From: Aphrophora alni
Lineage: Eukaryota; Arthropoda; Insecta; Hemiptera; Aphrophoridae
Assembly (NCBI GenBank): GCA_963513935.1
Contig: OY740772.1
Span: 106,489,797-106,553,796 of the forward strand
Length of the DNA: 64,000 bases
Direction: 5' to 3'
Positions 22,282 through 33,772 of the stretch are shown here, in pieces. How positions within the stretch are numbered: the stretch's first letter is position 1; the number at the start of each line of letters is the position of its first letter. The notes under the pieces are model-generated. The model saw only the letters and a program-made list of their open reading frames with translations, was not told where the DNA came from and did no database searches. The position numbers were made by a program, and so were the translations under genes.

Positions 22282-22693
22282 AAGGTGCACAACTTGACGT
22301 GTTATAGGTCTTAGATAAGAATTGAAACTACTACTTTCATTGGCTTACATGTTCGATGTTTAAACTTTATGTCCAACACACTTCCATAAATAAAAGTCCG
22401 TGGATGTAAGGTCGTGGTCAAGCCTTCCAATCCAAAAACATGAGGAAATTCCTATTAAGGAAATCACGACAACACTGACACGGTGAGCTCATCGTGTCAG
22501 TGTTGTCGTGATTTCCTTAATAGGAATTTCCTCATGTTTTTGGATTGGAAGGCTTGACCACGACCTTACATCCACGGACTTTTATTTATGGAAGTGTGTT
22601 GGACATAAAGTTTAAACATCGAACATGTAAGCCAATGAAAGTAGTAGTTTCAATTCTTATCTAAGACCTATAACACGTCAAGTTGTGCACCTT
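22282..22693. repeat. Spacerless 412-bp near-perfect palindrome
   Basis: The two 206-bp halves meet at a central GAGCTC (22,485-22,490). The only mismatch I find is at 22,483/22,492. Ends are AAGGTGCACAACTTGACG and its complement. No loop, terminal transposon motif or open frame. Such palindromes are unstable in vivo and are also a known signature of chimeric reads or fold-back assembly artefacts; both readings are open. Confidence 0.9.
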
Positions 22694-22699
22694 AGTAGG

Positions 22700-23435
22700 T
22701 CTGCTTATAGTAACACTAAGTATAAGATCTTCAAACTATCAGATACGTAAAGTTTTCAAAAATACATAAATTAACTAAATATCCTGTCAGCGTAACAACA
22801 TTGTATCAACGAAAAATTAAGTTGGAAGGAGAACATTAGAAAATTGACCATTGTTGTGAGAATAGCTCTAAGGAAATTTTATGTGTGTCAAAAATTTATT
22901 TTTATTTCATTGTATTTTTCCTTGTCCAGTCTGGCATTGGTGCACGTAGAATAGGGGGTGGTTCTGACAAGACCTGTCTGTGTTCTTCAAAATAAAGTAG
23001 TTAATTTGATTCATTTTAAATCAAATTTTTAGTCTCCCCTTCCACTTTTTCAACAAACAGCAATACTTCTTTTAAGTACTTATAACTTTATCTTTATATG
23101 TACAACTTATGAAAATATTTGACATTAGTTCTGGTAGTTTTGCAATTTATAATCATATTTATTCTGTTTGACGAGGTAGAAATTTATAAAAATTAATTTT
23201 ATTATCTGGCACCTACTTTATTAATTAACTTCCCGATTATGTAAAATGATGTGACAATCATAGTTTAGTAATTCCAAAGAAATCAATATCGTTAGTTGCA
23301 AAAAGCTTGGATGATAAAAGCAAATACAGAGTCTGATAGGGAGGTGTTACATTTTCAAAACACTCTAAAGAAGATGTATTTGAACTGATATCAATTTTTT
23401 ATTTTGTCCAAAGATTACATTTATAATTCTATTTA
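22700..23435. other. AT-rich spacer
   Basis: No repeat or coding signal recognised. Confidence 0.4.
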
Positions 23436-23439
23436 AGGA

Positions 23440-23725
23440 ACATAAAACACAAACTAAAGTAATTTAGGTTTGAAGAAAGACACCATCCAAGTGGCGAAAG
23501 TTTTTGTCCAGGGATTCTTGCAGGCTGGTGGAAAAATTGTCGATACACCTTTCAAATATAAAACGTGGAATTACTCAAATTTCTCTAGTTACAGTTTTAG
23601 AAAGGGCTTCAAATTTCGTTGTTTTATAATGTAAATCTGAGATTTCGGGTAGCTCCATAAGAAATAATCACACTGTGAAAGATCCTGTGAATTAGGAGGC
23701 TGCTCCACAATGAAATTAAGAGTGT
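23440..23725 (-). pseudogene. Mariner-like transposase C-terminal relic
   Basis: The minus strand reads EQPPNSQDLSQCDYFLWSYP and continues KSQIYI. This is the diagnostic WPP.SPDL.P.DYFLWG..K..VY block around the third catalytic Asp of insect Tc1/mariner transposases. After frame changes, pieces read RNLKPF or FEALSKTVTREI, then DNFSTSLQESLDKNFRHLDG, as expected for the C-terminus. Several frameshifts, and the Trp before PP is replaced. The N-terminal two thirds are missing. Confidence 0.7.
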
Positions 23726-23729
23726 CGGA

Positions 23730-24285
23730 AAATGTTTACTTAAAAAAAAACCCATGGATTCTCTCAAGAGATCCTCAAGGTAGGGTTACAAAACAAAACA
23801 AAAAATATAGGCTATATAATTCAATTTGTTATCATGTATGAGCTTTTCATTTGATACTAATTGTAGATTTTTATTTTATTAAAAAATATATATGTAATTA
23901 TTTTTTAAAAGGAATTAGAGAATTATTATTGTTATTTTATGTATTTTGTTGTATTATAACCTCAGAAGGTTGGCGTGTAACATTAAGTGAACAACAACTG
24001 AATCATTATGGAAATCATTGCTCCTCTAACCTGCTTACTTTGAGCTAAGATATGTCTATTAATTTAAGTTCAACAACTGATTACGCCAAACGAGCCCGGT
24101 TAAAAAAAGAAATGCAAATCCTTAAGTTTAGTAATGGAGCAGTTTGTATTATGATTGTTATATACAAAATGATATCATTTTTATGATAGTAACAACATAC
24201 CATGGTGGCGATTGAGCATCAGCTAACACTTCTTGAACTTGTAGGCTGATAATACCAAACTTTTCGTTTTTACGCTCACAGTAAG
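23730..24285. other. AT-rich spacer
   Basis: Nothing recognised; a 65-codon open frame at 23,851-24,048 looks like chance. Confidence 0.4.
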
Positions 24286-24286
24286 T

Positions 24287-24351
24287 TTAGGTTAGGTTAG
24301 GTTAGGTTAGGTTAGGTTAGGTTAGGTTAGGTTAGGTTAGTTTAGGTTTGG
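24287..24351 (+). repeat. Interstitial telomere-type array (TTAGG)n
   Basis: About 11-12 units of TTAGG with degenerate ends (TTTAGG, TTTGG). Opposite in orientation to the array at 315-464. Confidence 0.9.
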
Positions 24352-24556
24352 TAATCGTCTACAATTTTGACTTCTTCGACTCATGGCTTCAGGAAAACAT
24401 AAACTTTTTCGAGATATCATCCGTCCATCGTCGTTATGTTCTGTATCTAAGCACAATAACACCAACTAAATTTAAGATAATATAAAAAAAATTGGAATAG
24501 GTTACTATACTCTGTTTGAAGTTATTTGTTAATGATGGAAGTTCAATTTTATTATT

Positions 24557-24716
24557 ATACATTTTTCGGACATTTGCCATCATTTGTGTGTTAAACATCT
24601 AGTTTCATGTTTCTTTAGTTTTTAGTCACTTGATAACGGGAATTGGTTCTTATTCCCGAAACGTCATGTTTTGATTTTTAACACACAAATAATGGTAAAT
24701 GTCCGAAAAATGTATA
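24557..24716 (+). repeat. Inverted repeat enclosing a hammerhead-like core
   Basis: Arms 24,557-24,600 and 24,672-24,716 (TATACATTTTTCGGACATTT and complement, few mismatches). Between them CACTTGATAACGGGAAT..ATTCCCGAAACGTCATG has the layout of a hammerhead core: a 6-bp GGGAAT/ATTCCC stem II followed by GAAACGTC. The CTGANGA box is degraded to CTTGATAA and stem I is weak, so it is probably inactive. Confidence 0.55.
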
Positions 24717-24724
24717 CTAATTAG

Positions 24725-25330
24725 GTTACTATAGTGTGCTCATATAGAACACTATTATAATTCATAAAAATCGAATCGATAATAAAAAAATGGTGGCCAT
24801 TTAAACAATTTCTGTTCATATCTGGTGTGTTATTCACCTTATAAGACACAAAATTAGATGAAAATGTGTACACTTCAATTCTGAATGTAATTGTAAAAAC
24901 TCTTTACAATGACAAATAGCGAAGTTTTGTCAAGGATGTAATTGTACTCCCAAGAAAATTTGATATTCGTAGAGTTACAAAATCCGGTAGGACCGAGGCA
25001 AGGACACGAGCGTAGCGAGTGATAGCTGCTTCACATATGTATAACTTCAAGGTTAGCCAGTGTTGAGAGGCTAAAACTAGTGAATCTAGCTGAGACTTTT
25101 TATATACACAACTACAAGGCTCGTTAAGGCCTAGCGGACGTCAAGAAATAAGTGATATAGACAATTACGAGAAACCTGTGTAAAAACTGTTTTAACAACC
25201 TTACCCTTCTGGGTGAGACTCTGTGATCTAGCAGTATAATTTATCATTTCCTACAGAGCCCACCCAACTTTAAGTATTATATTTAGAGAATCTGCTTTGT
25301 ATTACTCCTATATTATATGCGAGTAAGTGT
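24725..25330 (-). repeat. Family B copy, near full length, reverse
   Basis: Runs from TACTATAGTGTGCTCATATA through AAAATGGTGGCC, GACACGAGCGTAGCGAGTG (25,002-25,020) and TTAAGGCCTAG to GAATCTGCTTTGTATTACTC. It is the best single guide to family B's whole length, about 600 bp. Non-coding. Confidence 0.75.
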
Positions 25331-25396
25331 CACTAAAGCGCCGATTATTTGTTTTCTACAAACACCATATTATATTTATGTATTTCGCTAAGGAAT

Positions 25397-26196
25397 TTAT
25401 TTATTTATTTATTAATAATTACAACTAAGTTTGCCTTATCAAGTAATTAACATTTCATATTAAAGAAAGCAGTGTTTGGAACACCATCCACTGATGGAGT
25501 CCTATATTTTACACACAAAGTTCATGCGGTTACTTATTTACACAATCCCGTTCACCAAATCCAGAGGTTTAGTTCGTTTCAGGCGCCTCACATCTTCTGT
25601 GTTGTTGATTACACGGAGCTTTTCAGGGTTCTCGTGTTTTTGCAGTCTATTCTTATGCATGATTGCATATCTCTTAATTTCTTCTGAGACAGTACTCATC
25701 CCGAGATCACGATGGAGATCATCATTTCGCACGAACCATGGCTCGTTAACCATGCTCCTCAGAGCCTTATTTTGTTTAACATTTGTTTTCTTGGTACAGC
25801 CCCATAGCTGTATCCCATAAGTCCAAATTGGTTTTAATATTTGCCTATATACTAGAAGTTTATTGTGTAGATCTAATGTTGATCTACCAAGCAACCAATT
25901 CATTTTCCTGAATTTAATATTCAGCTCTGTAATCTTCTTCTTAACATGCTCTTTCCAATGAATCTTTGCATCAAGTGTCATTCCTAGGTACTTGGCTGTA
26001 TTTCCAGGGACTATTAAGTGTCCATTTATTATAATCTGTGTTGGGTTTATCTTTCTGTTGGTAAAATTTACATGGCTTGATTTTGCTTCATTTAATCTTA
26101 ATCTCCATTTTTGTATCCAGATACTAACTTTATCAATAGCTTTCTGGAGCTTGTGTTTTGCTTCCTCTGTACTATCCCCAACTGCCATTATTGCAG
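25397..26196 (-). pseudogene. 5'-truncated Jockey-clade LINE, RT thumb and C-terminus
   Basis: One open frame (26,188-25,538) starts just after the lost FADD motif with TAIMAVGDSTEEAKHKLQKA, then WRLRLNEAKSSHVNF, AKYLGMTLDAKIHWKEHVKK, TYGIQLWGC and an Arg/Lys-rich tail. It aligns with the 20.3-kb copy but is clearly diverged, so it is a different Jockey-type subfamily. The 5' break falls inside the catalytic box; no catalytic Asp remains. The 3' side ends in a (TTTA)n-like tail (25,395-25,417). Candidate 8-bp target duplication TAAGGAAT at 25,389-25,396 and 26,197-26,204. Frame unusually intact for its age. Confidence 0.85.
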
Positions 26197-26414
26197 TAAG
26201 GAATGTTACGATTTAATTTTCACTTCTTTTATTTTGATCGTACAACTTAAATATCAAATTTCTGCATCTTATTATTTTGACTGCACATTTTTAAACACTA
26301 GAATTTTCGTAGGTATTCTAGTAAAAATAATAAAAATAAAATTTACTTAAACAATGACTGGAATCATCGGAAAAGCCAATATTGAACATTAAAAATAGCT
26401 GGTAGCGCCCATTA

Positions 26415-26945
26415 TAGTACTTACCTAACTCAATCATACAATCTAATACGAGCAGATTCTCTAATTGTATTTTCCAAAAGTTGGTTTCTTGACCCTTATA
26501 GGAAATGTTAAATTGTATTGGTAAATCAAGTGTATAACTCGTAGAGTAATTTTCTGTAAAACAGGTTTACTGAAACACTACTTTCTTGACTTCGCTTAGG
26601 CCGTTTTATGCCTCGTAGATGTGTATATATTAAAAACGCTCGATGTGAAAGAGCCTCTCTTCCTACGCTCGTATCGGTGACACGGTTCTCATAACTAAAC
26701 GAATATTTGATTTTTTGAGAGATCAGATTTCAAATATTTCTGGCAATAACTTCCTTAATTTTTATCGTAAATACCATTGTAGAATTAAAGTCTGCAAATT
26801 TTTATCTAATTTAGTGTGTTGTAAGTCAATAACACGCGAGTTATTGGTAATAAAAACTGTTAAAAATGCTCAGAAATTTGATGTTTTCATTTAGATTTTT
26901 CTGAACATCAATAGTGTTTTAGAGGAGCACGCTATAGTCCCTTAT
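26415..26945 (+). repeat. Family B copy, near full length
   Basis: From GTACTTACCTAACTCAATCA through CAAAAGTTGGTTTCTTGACC, CTTCCTACGCTCGTATCGGT and AACACGCGAGTTATTGGTA to TAGTGTTTTAGAGGAGCACG. Collinear with the reverse copy at 24.7 kb. Confidence 0.75.
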
Positions 26946-26949
26946 ACCA

Positions 26950-27589
26950 AATTACATTTTTATTTCTGTACGCTTGTTAGAAAATCAGTGTGAGTCAACT
27001 GAGGTCATACAACTTAAAGAATAGTTACAAATCGAAGGTGAAATTTCTAAATGGAGAGTTTTAAACATCAAACACTCTCAAACTGAGACGAACGCTTCAT
27101 TTTTTAAATTTATTTTTTTAAATTATATCGTCAAATATTCCTCATGATAATCAACATAATCTTAACGCTGTGTTTTTAATATTGTAACAATTAAAATAAA
27201 ATAAAAATTACAATTGAATTAAATTTGTGTGTCACGCATTCAGTGTTGGGTTACACTCCGAAATAACTGGCGTCCTACAGTGACGTAGAAACAGTTAGCC
27301 AATCTATTTGTGGCACCATGCCTTGCCAGCCTCAGCTTTAGTCGACGTTTTGAAATTTTACAAGTAACGTTTGAAGTTTTCTTCTTATCAATTTGTAACT
27401 TGAAATGTTTTAAATTAAAGGCGTTTTGTCAGTACCACCTACTTAGATCGGAATAGCTTTCTTCTTAGTCATTACTAAAAAATAAGATTACAAATATTTG
27501 AAGTTGATAGGAAATGTGGGCTAGTTTTCTACTGGATGGCAATTAAAAACGACGTAAATGACCCTAGATAAAGATATCATATTATACTG
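26950..27589. other. AT-rich spacer
   Basis: No features recognised. Confidence 0.4.
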
Positions 27590-29110
27590 TTGCAAATTTG
27601 TTCTATGTTAGTTCAGGTTTTTCTTCATTTATGTAGCAACAATGTTCTTGGTTTATAATTATAGTAAGTTGACGAAAACCATCATTGTACTTATCCAGCC
27701 CTATATTATAATGATAAATACAAACAGATATTATAAATTTTGAAAAAAAAAAAAAAAAATTTTCTTCTCTTAGGAAATATGTAATTACTTTCAGTAGGGA
27801 TTATTCTTGATTTATGTAATCGCAATAATGCTCTTAGTTTATTATTAGAGTAAGTTGATGATGGCCATCCCAGCCCTGTTATAAAATGTATTACAAGCAG
27901 ATATTATAAATGTTGAAAAAACAATTTTCTTATTATTAGAAACTTGTGATTACCTTGCGGTTAGGGATTATTCTTGTTTTATGTAATAGCAATAACGTTC
28001 TTACTTTTATTATTTTAGTAAGTTGGTAAACACCATCATAGTACTTACCCAGCCCTGTCATAAAATGTAATACAAGCAGATATTATAAATGTTGAAAAAT
28101 CAATTTTCTTATTATTAAAAACTTGTGATTACCTTGTGGTTAGGGATTATTCTTGTTTTATGTAATAGCAATAACGTTCTTACTTTTATTATTTTAGTAA
28201 GTTGGTAAACACCATCACAGTACTTACCCAGCCCTGTCATACAATGTAATACAAGCAGATATTATAAATGTTGAAAAATCAATTTTCTTATTATTAAAAA
28301 CTTGTGATTACCTTGTGGTTAGGGATTATTCTTGTTTTATGTAATAGCAATAACGTTCTTACTTTTATTATTTTAGTAAGTTGGTAAACACCATCACAGT
28401 ACTTACCCAGCCCTGTCATACAATGTAATACAAGCAGATATTATAAATGTTGAAAAATCAATTTTCTTATTATTAAAAACTTGTGATTACCTTGTGGTTA
28501 GGGATTATTCTTGTTTTATGTAATAGCAATAACGTTCTTACTTTTATTATTTTAGTAAGTTGGTAAACACCATCACAGTACTTACCCAGCTCTATCATAC
28601 AATGTAATACAAGCAGATATTATAAATGTTGAAAAATCAATTTTCCTATTATTAGAAACTTGTGATTACCTTGTTTTAGGGATTATTCTTGTTTTATGTA
28701 ATAGCAATAACGTTCTTACTTTTATTATTTTAGTAAGTTGGCAAATATTTCAAGCAGATATTATAAAAGTTGAAAAATCATTTTTCTTCTTATAAACGTG
28801 TTTGGGTACCTTGTTTTAGGTACTATTCTTGTTTTATGTAATGTTCTTAATATATTATTTTAATAAGTGATGGGCATCATCATGGTACTTACCTAGCTTA
28901 TGATAAATGTAATATAACCAGATATTATAAATGTCTAAAAAACGGGGTTTTTTCTATAAAAACACTTTAGATTACCATATGTTACGGATTTTTTCTGTTT
29001 TATTTCATAACATAAATGACCATAGTTTATTCTTATAGTAAGTTGATGGACTCTATCATAGTACTTACCTAGCCCTATCATAAAATGTAATACAATCAGA
29101 TACATACTCT
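27590..29110 (+). repeat. Tandem array of ~179-bp units related to family B
   Basis: Units run from GTACTTACCCAGCCCTGTCA, AATACAAGCAGATATTATAA and AATCAATTTTCTTATTATTA to GGGATTATTCTTGTTTTATG and TTTTAGTAAGTTGGTAAACA. Landmark positions near 28,043, 28,222, 28,401 and 28,580 give a 179-bp period; the four central units are almost identical. Flanking units (27.6-27.9 and 28.7-29.1 kb) are diverged or deleted, a usual array-edge pattern. About eight units in all. The 5' third of each unit is the start of family B; the last unit continues into ordinary family B sequence to about 29,230. Confidence 0.9.
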
Positions 29111-29230
29111 AAATGTAATGTTGAAAAATTGCTTTCCTATTTCTTGTAAGAAAAGTTAAATTGTATTAGTAGAACAAGGGATCTTATAATCAGTAGGGTA
29201 AGCTTTCTGAATTTCTTACTTGTGCATATC

Positions 29231-30185
29231 ATTATTCTCTTGATATGTTTACACTAATTTAAAATTCAATATCTTGTGGAACAGATTTAAACTGGCTCAA
29301 ATCTACTATATAAGGAGGTTTTTATCTATGTCTAAATTTTTAAACTTAATTTAATTAAGGGAAGTGCGGAAAATGCCTCCCAAAAATGCACCAAACTTCT
29401 AAATTAATAAAGTTCAAGCGCTCTTAACAACAAAACTAGTGGGTTTATCAAAGAATACCCAAGAATAAAAAAGTCTTAAAATATTCTGTCCAATCCTGAA
29501 ACACCATAAGGAACTTTAAAGTTAACAGAAATTTTTTTTTAAATTACGGTTTTACAAAGTTTTCAAAACGGATTTTTCAATTCCATTAAAAATCAACGAA
29601 GATTCTCCATTAATTGTTTTTCATAGGATCAATACTATACGAGATACCTATAGAGCCCAAGGTAAAATGATCACCCTTTATTTTAAAAACACTTACTTTT
29701 TTATTCACTTCTATCCGCCGGTCGTTTTATTTTTGTTGATTGTCCAATATGTTTATGTTTTAGCATTATCAACATCTTTACAATTATTATTACAATTATA
29801 AAACTACAAAGTGTAGGAACACAACAAATACTTAATAAAATAAAAACTCTACAATGTTTCATAATTATTGCACGATTATAATGACGATGTTTCATCTGCG
29901 TGCATGTATATGTTTGCGTTTACCTCCGCAGTGTAGGTGCTGAACATAATAAGAGGGAAGTTGGCATTCCTCGCGGTCCCCAGTCAAACACTAACAACAC
30001 ATAAATTATAATCTATATAGTCATTTAGTTCACCAACATTACACAATTATTTACACTTTCATCTTCTCTAAGGGCCTTTATTTGTTCTGTACATCTCTTT
30101 AGGCAGAGTTTCCTCATTTGGCAACCGAGTGGTCCGACTCTTTAATTGTTTTCAGATGTTAAAACCATTCATGGGTATGAAGTAA
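29231..30185. other. AT-rich spacer
   Basis: 29,560-29,670 has mariner-like subterminal phrases (CAATACTATACGAGATACC). No coding signal. Confidence 0.35.
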
Positions 30186-30189
30186 GAAA

Positions 30190-30209
30190 GGTTAGGTTAG
30201 GTTAGGTTG
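30190..30209 (+). repeat. Short (TTAGG)n tract
   Basis: Three to four units directly upstream of a LINE-like 5' region. Confidence 0.75.
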
Positions 30210-30834
30210 GAAGTTGGATTAATGGCGCCAGAACCTATAACTGATGTGGTCGGAGTGAATCAATAATTTTACATGAGTACATGCGTGGCTAGTCAGTAGT
30301 AACTTGGGGGTTAAGAACCGTAACACCGTATCAGAACTCACCTCTGAAGACATGTATTTCGGTTCACTTCAAGCTCACTTTAATTCGAACAGCCTTAGGT
30401 TATGCTGGGCGTGCTCGATTTTTGACTGCGATTCTTCATCCACGAAGAGTCTGACTATAAAACGTATAGATACTAAAAATTCATACGCCAAATCAGTTAT
30501 TAAATTTTGTGCTAAGAGACATCGCTCAGTTTTGACGAGTCTGTCAACGAATGAGTGACATTGGAGAATAAGGAGGTGGCTACTTTATTACTTGAGTTGC
30601 CAGCTCCTAAATTTCTTGTATTCATCAGTTCGGAGAAAGGGAAAGATCTAATCTCTCCCTTCTTAATTTAAATACTGTAAAGCCATAACTGGCAGACCAA
30701 TTCTTGTAACATCTGTTTAGTTATTGAGCAATGGAACTCTTCTAGTAGACATTAGAAGCGAGAAGCAAAGTTTGTCGCTAGTGAAAATGAGTTCTTTTTT
30801 CGGTCAGATTAAGGTATAGGTGGAACCTTTACTA

Positions 30835-31940
30835 CTCAAAGGGAGTTGTTACATGTAAGGATGTGATCCATATTACTCTGGAGGAGATTAAATCTGAATT
30901 ATCTGAACAAGGTGTAATTGATGTTACTCGGATCATACGAACCGAGAATGGCAAAAAAGTACCAACTGGTTCGTTCAAAAATACCAACTTTTGGTACACC
31001 TGCTGTTCCACAACATATATCCTAGATAACAGCGGTTGATCGTTAGAGCTTATGTTCTGAACTCAAGACATTGTTTTAAATGTAAAGGTTTTGGACATGT
31101 GAGTTCTGATTGTACCATATCAGAGGTGATTTTCAATGTGATTTGAAAGGGCACAACAGTGAAGGGTGCAAGAATGACGCAAGATGTTCGATTTGTGGAG
31201 GCGACCATCTTGCACATTCCTTCAACTGTTCTCAATACAAAGAAGAAAAAGGTCTTTTGTCAATCATGGCGAAAAGCAAAATATCTTTAAAATACCTTCA
31301 ACGATGCCCGAAAGTGGTGTACAATTTAAAAACCTACAATACCAGGAAAATCCTTTACTACTGCAGCTGCAACTACAAATAAAATCACATCTTGTGACTA
31401 TTGCAATGAACTAACGAAGACAGGTAAAATACTAACGGAGCAAGTGGTTCAGTTATTGGCCATTTTTTCAAAAAAGGTCTCTCGTTCGATAGTTTCTTCG
31501 GTGAGTAATTCATTCAGAAGTAACACCCTCCGCTTCAGGCCTACTTCCAAAACATAAGCCTCAAATCGTGTCACCTGTCACGAAGGAAAAAAATTTGCCA
31601 CCATCACCGTCAATTAAACAGGAATTTTTGAAGAACAAATCTATAACTAACTTATAACTTGTAGAACTTGTCCTTACATAACTAAGCTAAAGAGAAAATC
31701 AGAGCCATTTTAAAATAATAAAACTCAAAAGTTAAAGTAGAGGTTCCATCTCTTCGGGCGGGGTCTAACAAACCCCTCCTAAAACCACCTCAGGGTTCAT
31801 CGAAATCTTCAACAGCTTCAGTTGTTGACGATGGTATGAAATTGAACTCTGAAATCAATCAAATTAAAACTAAACCACCTGTTGCTAATTCAAGCCAGGG
31901 AGGTAGAAAGAAAATTCTACAAGTCCAAATCCATTTTAAT
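30835..31940 (+). pseudogene. LINE ORF1 (gag-like) relic with CCHC zinc knuckles
   Basis: Translation in pieces gives VVTCKDVIHITLEEIKSELS and TENGKKVPTGSF, then after a frameshift FGTPAVPQHI, then HCFKCKGFGHVSSDC (31,068-31,108), a CX2CX4HX4C zinc knuckle, then further Cys/His clusters ending CSICGGDHLAHSFNC and YKEEKGLLSIM. This order matches ORF1 proteins of Jockey/I-type LINEs, which bind the element RNA. The rest (31,400-31,940) is Ser/Thr/Pro-rich and broken. GC-richer sequence at 30,240-30,800 may be its 5' UTR. Multiple frameshifts and stops: dead. Confidence 0.75.
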
Positions 31941-32004
31941 CAGTAATTAACATTTTATTTATTTTATTTTATATTTATATCAGAAATATAAATATAAATA
32001 GCGT

Positions 32005-32390
32005 TATAGAATGGAACATAACTGCGTGTGAAGTTATAATGAAGATCTTATGATTTTTGTTAGTTATACATCCCCTTTAATAATTTACCTACAAGAGTCG
32101 TCAAGAGGAAGTGGTGACTACCCGTGTTTGTAAAGGTCTTTTCATGATCATTCATGGGTTTTTCATAGAACACCATAATCCGTGTCAATGCCCATTTTCT
32201 CAGAGTGTCCTTAAGATTAAGCACATCCTAATAGACGCATTGTTGTGATAGGTGTGTGTAGGAAATTTGTCTTGCTCAATTCTATTGAGGCGATGTTGGG
32301 GGATAATGCCTAGATCCTCCATCAAGTATTGTCCTTTTTGCTTTACCTGAAAATTCTCGATAATATTAAAACAGTTTTTGATTTAATTTT
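32005..32390 (+). pseudogene. LINE ORF2 endonuclease start, decayed
   Basis: Following the ORF1 relic by ~70 bp, the plus strand reads VIEWNITAC, then after a frame change SYNEDLMIFVSYTSPLIIYL followed by QES. This matches the start of an APE-type endonuclease (..WN..GC..N..DL..L....P.II.LQE). The Glu of LQES would be the catalytic metal ligand. Beyond ~32,110 the frame is unreadable and no RT follows, so ORF2 is truncated. Confidence 0.6.
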
Positions 32391-32391
32391 T

Positions 32392-32413
32392 ACAGAGCCC
32401 CTTAGGGCTCTGT
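32392..32413 (+). other. Perfect 9-bp stem-loop
   Basis: ACAGAGCCC-CTTA-GGGCTCTGT. It lies at the end of the decayed LINE and may be part of its 3' UTR, but no tail is visible. Not followed by a T run as a bacterial terminator would be. Confidence 0.5.
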
Positions 32414-32419
32414 ATTGTT

Positions 32420-33520
32420 ATGTTTAGTTGTATTTTTAAATTATAAAATATATCCTTATTAACATGTTGCAGGGTCACTTTATAGCTTTGTAACAATACA
32501 TGTTATTATTATTTATATTTACGATTGTTAATTAGTTTTTGTTCAAATTTTATGTAATTTTTTTTGTTGTTTTTCTAATGTTTTGCTCAATTTTGTGAAG
32601 CCGATAATGACTGATATAGTTTTTTTATCTTAAAACTACACACACATGTTTGCATTAGTTGATATATTTAATACAGTATGAAAACGGATAAAATAATAAC
32701 TTCTGAATTACAAATTAGACATAAACTAATTGTATTTATTTTTAAAGTTTCAAAACTGTCTTGGACTAATTAATTGTATTAACTTCCGCTATTACACCAA
32801 GTTTAACTGCTCTCTTATTTACAAATATATCCCAGATCTGTTTACAAAGTTTAAATTCATTTAGATAAAACATTCCAACAAAATTAAATTATTACATGTA
32901 TACATAGTACAGTTATAATGTTTTATAACTTCCTGTAATGTTTAATGTAATGTTATGAAACAGGTGTGGTGGTATTATTCTTGTTTACGTATTAGAAACA
33001 AAACATTGAATTATATTAAAGAATTACTGGTGTTACCATTTTTAAATTTTTAGACGTAAACAAGTGTGATAAATAAATTTTTAATTATATTATATTTTAG
33101 CTGAAATTATATCAAAACCAGTGATAAAATCTTACAAAAAATAAAAAGAAAAGAAAAAAGCAGAAAAGGTTTTTCACCATTTAAAAAATTTAAAACATGT
33201 AATTTAAAAATTGTGTTATTCAGGGCTATTTTTAATACTACTAAGATGAAATTACATACTTGATACTTTTAATGTAGATCATCAAACGATGAAAAATAAA
33301 TTCCTTCCGTTTAAACCAATGTTAATCAATTCAAAATATTATGTTTACCGTTCATAAAATTATACTAATTGGAAAACGAATTTTCAATTTAGCTTTTCCA
33401 TTTACCAGGTGTTCCCCGAGGAACAATTTACAAAATTAACACTTTACAGGTAAAAAAAGTACCCTCGAGTTTAATTTTTTTATAGTGAGTAAAACAAAAT
33501 GGCGGATGAAGAAATAGTTA
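32420..33520. other. AT-rich spacer
   Basis: No feature recognised. Confidence 0.4.
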
Positions 33521-33523
33521 TTT

Positions 33524-33610
33524 GTGCAACTAGTGAGCAAAGTGGCACTTTTTTTAACGAGAGAAAAATGTTATCGAGTTTAAAAAAGACACTTTGCTCA
33601 CGAATTGCAC
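33524..33610. repeat. Imperfect inverted repeat (87 bp)
   Basis: GTGCAACTAGTGAGCAAAGT pairs with ACTTTGCTCACGAATTGCAC across a short interior. A related string, AGTGAGCAAAGTAGTGGGC, occurs at ~35,193. Also TTTGTCTACAGTTG (33,617) is inverted at ~35,280 (CTACTGTAGACAAA). The two sets bracket the recombinase relic and may be element ends. Confidence 0.6.
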
Positions 33611-33772
33611 ATTATACTTTGTCTACAGTTGTTATTTTGTGACAAATAAAAAACATGCTTCAGCAGTAACACAATTTAATAAAATATTAATTTAATACAA
33701 TAGTGTTCAAACAAACAATCAATTACAATTCGATCTTCAATAACCGCATTTTTTGAAATATTAGGCCTCGGC

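Noticed and set aside
25472..25820. Plus-strand open frames over 25.5-25.8 kb
   Set aside because: Antisense shadows of the well-supported minus-strand reverse transcriptase.
32392..32413. Stem-loop as a histone-type 3' end or terminator
   Set aside because: No histone gene precedes it, and the loop and flanks do not match the histone stem-loop consensus.
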